A stretch of 64,000 nucleotides of DNA, from contig CADBCS010000019.1 in the NCBI GenBank assembly GCA_902793195.1, positions 43,176 to 107,175 of the forward strand, read 5' to 3'. A program made the position numbers and the translations under genes. The stretch is from an uncultured Coriobacteriaceae bacterium (GTDB lineage Bacteria; Actinomycetota; Coriobacteriia; Coriobacteriales; Atopobiaceae). Shown one piece after another: positions 62,203-64,000 of this stretch. Each line of letters opens with the position of its first letter. Position 1 is the stretch's first letter. A model generated the notes under the pieces. The model saw only the letters and a program-made list of their open reading frames with translations. It ran no database searches and had not been told where the DNA came from.

Positions 62203-62231
62203 GCCCCGCCATCGCGTGATGACGGGGCCTC
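62203..62231 (-). terminator. Stem-loop after the ChW-repeat gene
   Basis: GGCCCCGCCATCGCG and TGATGACGGGGCC form a stem with one or two mismatches, placed 27 bases beyond the stop at 62258. Confidence 0.7.
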
Positions 62232-62257
62232 CTTGCGCCGCTATGCGAACGTCGTCG

Positions 62258-64000
62258 CTACTTCTGTGCGAAGCACCTCGAGACGTTCTGCTTGATGCCC
62301 TTGAAGGTGGCGCCCGGCGCGGGCTGGCCCTTCTTAACGAGCACGATCTGGATGCCCTCCAGGCGGCGGGAGTAGCCCGCGGAGCCCGAGCGCTGGCCGT
62401 TCTTGGCCCAGCCCATCCAGCCGAACCTCTGGCAGTGGACGCGGTAGTAGACGTCGTACTGCTTTGCCAGCTCGCCGGTGAGCTTGATCTCTATGGCCTC
62501 TAGGCGGTAGCTCTTGCCGGAGGTACCGGCCATGGCTCCGTCCTTGCGCCAGCCCTGCCAGCCGATCCTCTGGACGTGCGTGCGGTACTGGATGCCGCCC
62601 GAGACCGGCAGGTTGGAGAGCTTGATGTTGATGCCCTCCAGGCGCTTGGACTTGCCGGAGGTGCCGCTCATGGCGCCGTCCTTGACGTAGCCCTGCCAGC
62701 CGAAGGTCTGGACGTGCGTGCGGTAGGAGACGGACGGGACGCGCGTCTCGCGAATCTGGAACCTCCCCGAGACGGTGCCGGCGAAGTTGCCCCTGCCGGT
62801 GGCGGTCACGGTGGCGGTGCCCACGTTCACGTTGTTCGCGTACGACGCGCTGTAGCCGTCCGCTGGCACGCTGATTCCGCCGGCCCACACCGCGGGCGCC
62901 GGGGTCTTGGCGCGCCCGTCCCACTGCTGGTCGGGGGCCGTGACCGAGGTGAGCTGCGCGGGCCTGATCGCGAAGGTGGCGGAGACGCTGCCGGAGTAGT
63001 TACCCTTGAGGTTGGCCGTCACAGTGGCGGTGCCGGCGTTCACGTTGTTGTTGTAGGAGTAGGTGAAGTCGACGCCCTCCGCGAGGACCTTGTCGCCCAT
63101 CTTCACCTGCGGCTTGGGCGTGATGGCCTGGGCGGCGTAGGTCGCGTCCGCGGGCGTGGCCATGGAGACCTGCACGGACTTGGCGTTGTCGTACGCGTCC
63201 TTGTCCTTGTCGTACTGCTGCTTCTCCTCGAGCGCCTTCCTGTAGTCCTCGAGCGCCTTCTTGTAGTCCTCGAGCAGCTTCTTGTTCTTCTCGTAGTCCT
63301 CGAGCTGCTTCTGGTAGTCCTTGAGCTGGTCGATGTAGTCCTTGAGGGCATTCTTCTGCTCATTGTTGAGCGTGGAGCTGGGGTCGTTGGCCTTCTCCTC
63401 GAGGCCGTCGATGTAGTCCTTGAGGTCCTTGAGGTACTGCTCCATGTCGGCCTTGTACTGCGGGTCGTCCTCGCCCTCGGGGTACTTGGTGGTGTCGGTC
63501 GGGTCGGGCCGGGTCGGCTTGCCCGCGGTGACGTCTGCGGGCAGGCCGCTGGCACCGCTGGTGTCCGGAGTGGCCGGCTCGGCGTTGGGGTCGGTGCCGT
63601 CCACGAGGTTCTTCTGCTGGTCCGCGTAGTCGTCGACGAGGTCCTTCTGCTTGTTGAGCTCCTCGATGTAGTCCTTGAGCTCCTTGCCGTCATCCGAGGC
63701 CTTCTGGTAGGTCCCGCTTGTACTGCTCGAGGTCCTCGATGTACTTCTGCATGGCCTGCTCGTACGCGTCCTCGTCGAGGTTGCCGTCCTCGTCCGTGAA
63801 GTCCGCGGGCGTGGGCTTTGCGGGCATGCTGGGCTTGTCCGCGTTCTCCGGGATGAAGTCGTTGTCCGCGTCCGTCAGCTCGGTCGGGCCGCCGGCGAGC
63901 ATCTTCTGCTGGTCCGCGTAGTCGTCGACGAGGTCCTTCTGCTTGTTGAGCTCCTCGATGTAGTCCTTGAGCTCCTTGCCGTCATCCGAGGCCTTCTGGT
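62258..64000 (-). CDS. Coiled-coil and hydrophobic-W repeat surface protein, partial, frameshifted
   Basis: The C-terminal part (62258 to about 63706) has a long helical section with repeated KALEDYRKALEEKQQYD units, two MBG-like repeats, and three ChW repeats (YRTHVQTFGWQGYV, YRTHVQRIGWQGWRKDG, YRVHCQRFGWMGW) ending CFAQK, like the protease at 46523. To the right the matching frame changes: EDLEQYKRD runs off into LPEGLG and a stop, while YQKASDDGKELKDYIEELNK is in another frame. The repeat unit there is 292 bases, one more than 97 codons, so one extra base near 63707 explains it. The true start is beyond the right edge. Confidence 0.8.

Overview
The window is a GC-rich bacterial chromosome segment. 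It most resembles a host-associated actinobacterium of the Coriobacteriia, near Olsenella or Atopobium. The reasons are strong purine-rich ribosome sites, frequent GTG starts, giant secreted proteins with MBG and hydrophobic-W (ChW) repeats, sorting signals of the form LA[KT]T[SG]D, a Tat-exported tannase-like lipoprotein and a folP-folK fusion. There is no rRNA here, so this placement is inference.

Layout. Bases 1-2241 hold the first 747 residues of a secreted beta-helix-type surface protein that runs off the left edge. From about 2.4 to 35 kb is an accessory region. It contains a DUF3990 toxin with an XRE-type partner, a TacT/TacA pair, a class II Fic protein between 95-bp direct repeats, six intact or broken DUF234/DUF4143 ATPases, an IS21-family element inside one of them, broken AIM24 and AbiEi-like pieces, an M13 peptidase and a 3,322-residue surface protein carrying a PI-PLC domain inside a string of beta-helix domains. 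That giant gene is followed within 36 bp by a 47-residue peptide gene with a textbook double-glycine leader, then an LATTG-type surface protein, then a 63-residue membrane protein whose last seven residues equal those of the peptide. At least eighteen copies of a 27-28-bp near-palindrome are scattered here and nowhere else in the window. The region ends at a tRNA-Leu(UAA) gene.

From 35 to 46 kb lie core genes: a PepSY protein, glyA, a Tat lipoprotein hydrolase, then nudC, tsaC, a NifX-like protein, prmC and prfA on one strand with short or overlapping junctions, then a zinc-ribbon membrane protein and a frameshifted rpmE. From 46.5 to 56.7 kb are three large secreted or anchored proteins: a subtilisin with MBG and ChW repeats, and two paralogous pilin-like proteins ending in an LAxTSD sorting signal. 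From 56.8 to 62.1 kb are manA with PTS IIA and IIB, coaX, folP-folK and a sirtuin. The right edge holds a second ChW-repeat protein with an apparent single-base frameshift.

Two different palindromic repeat families divide the window: one only in the accessory part, the other mainly in the core part. The clearest unusual biology is the PI-PLC giant protein with its peptide operon, and the N-terminal module shared by four otherwise different giant surface proteins.
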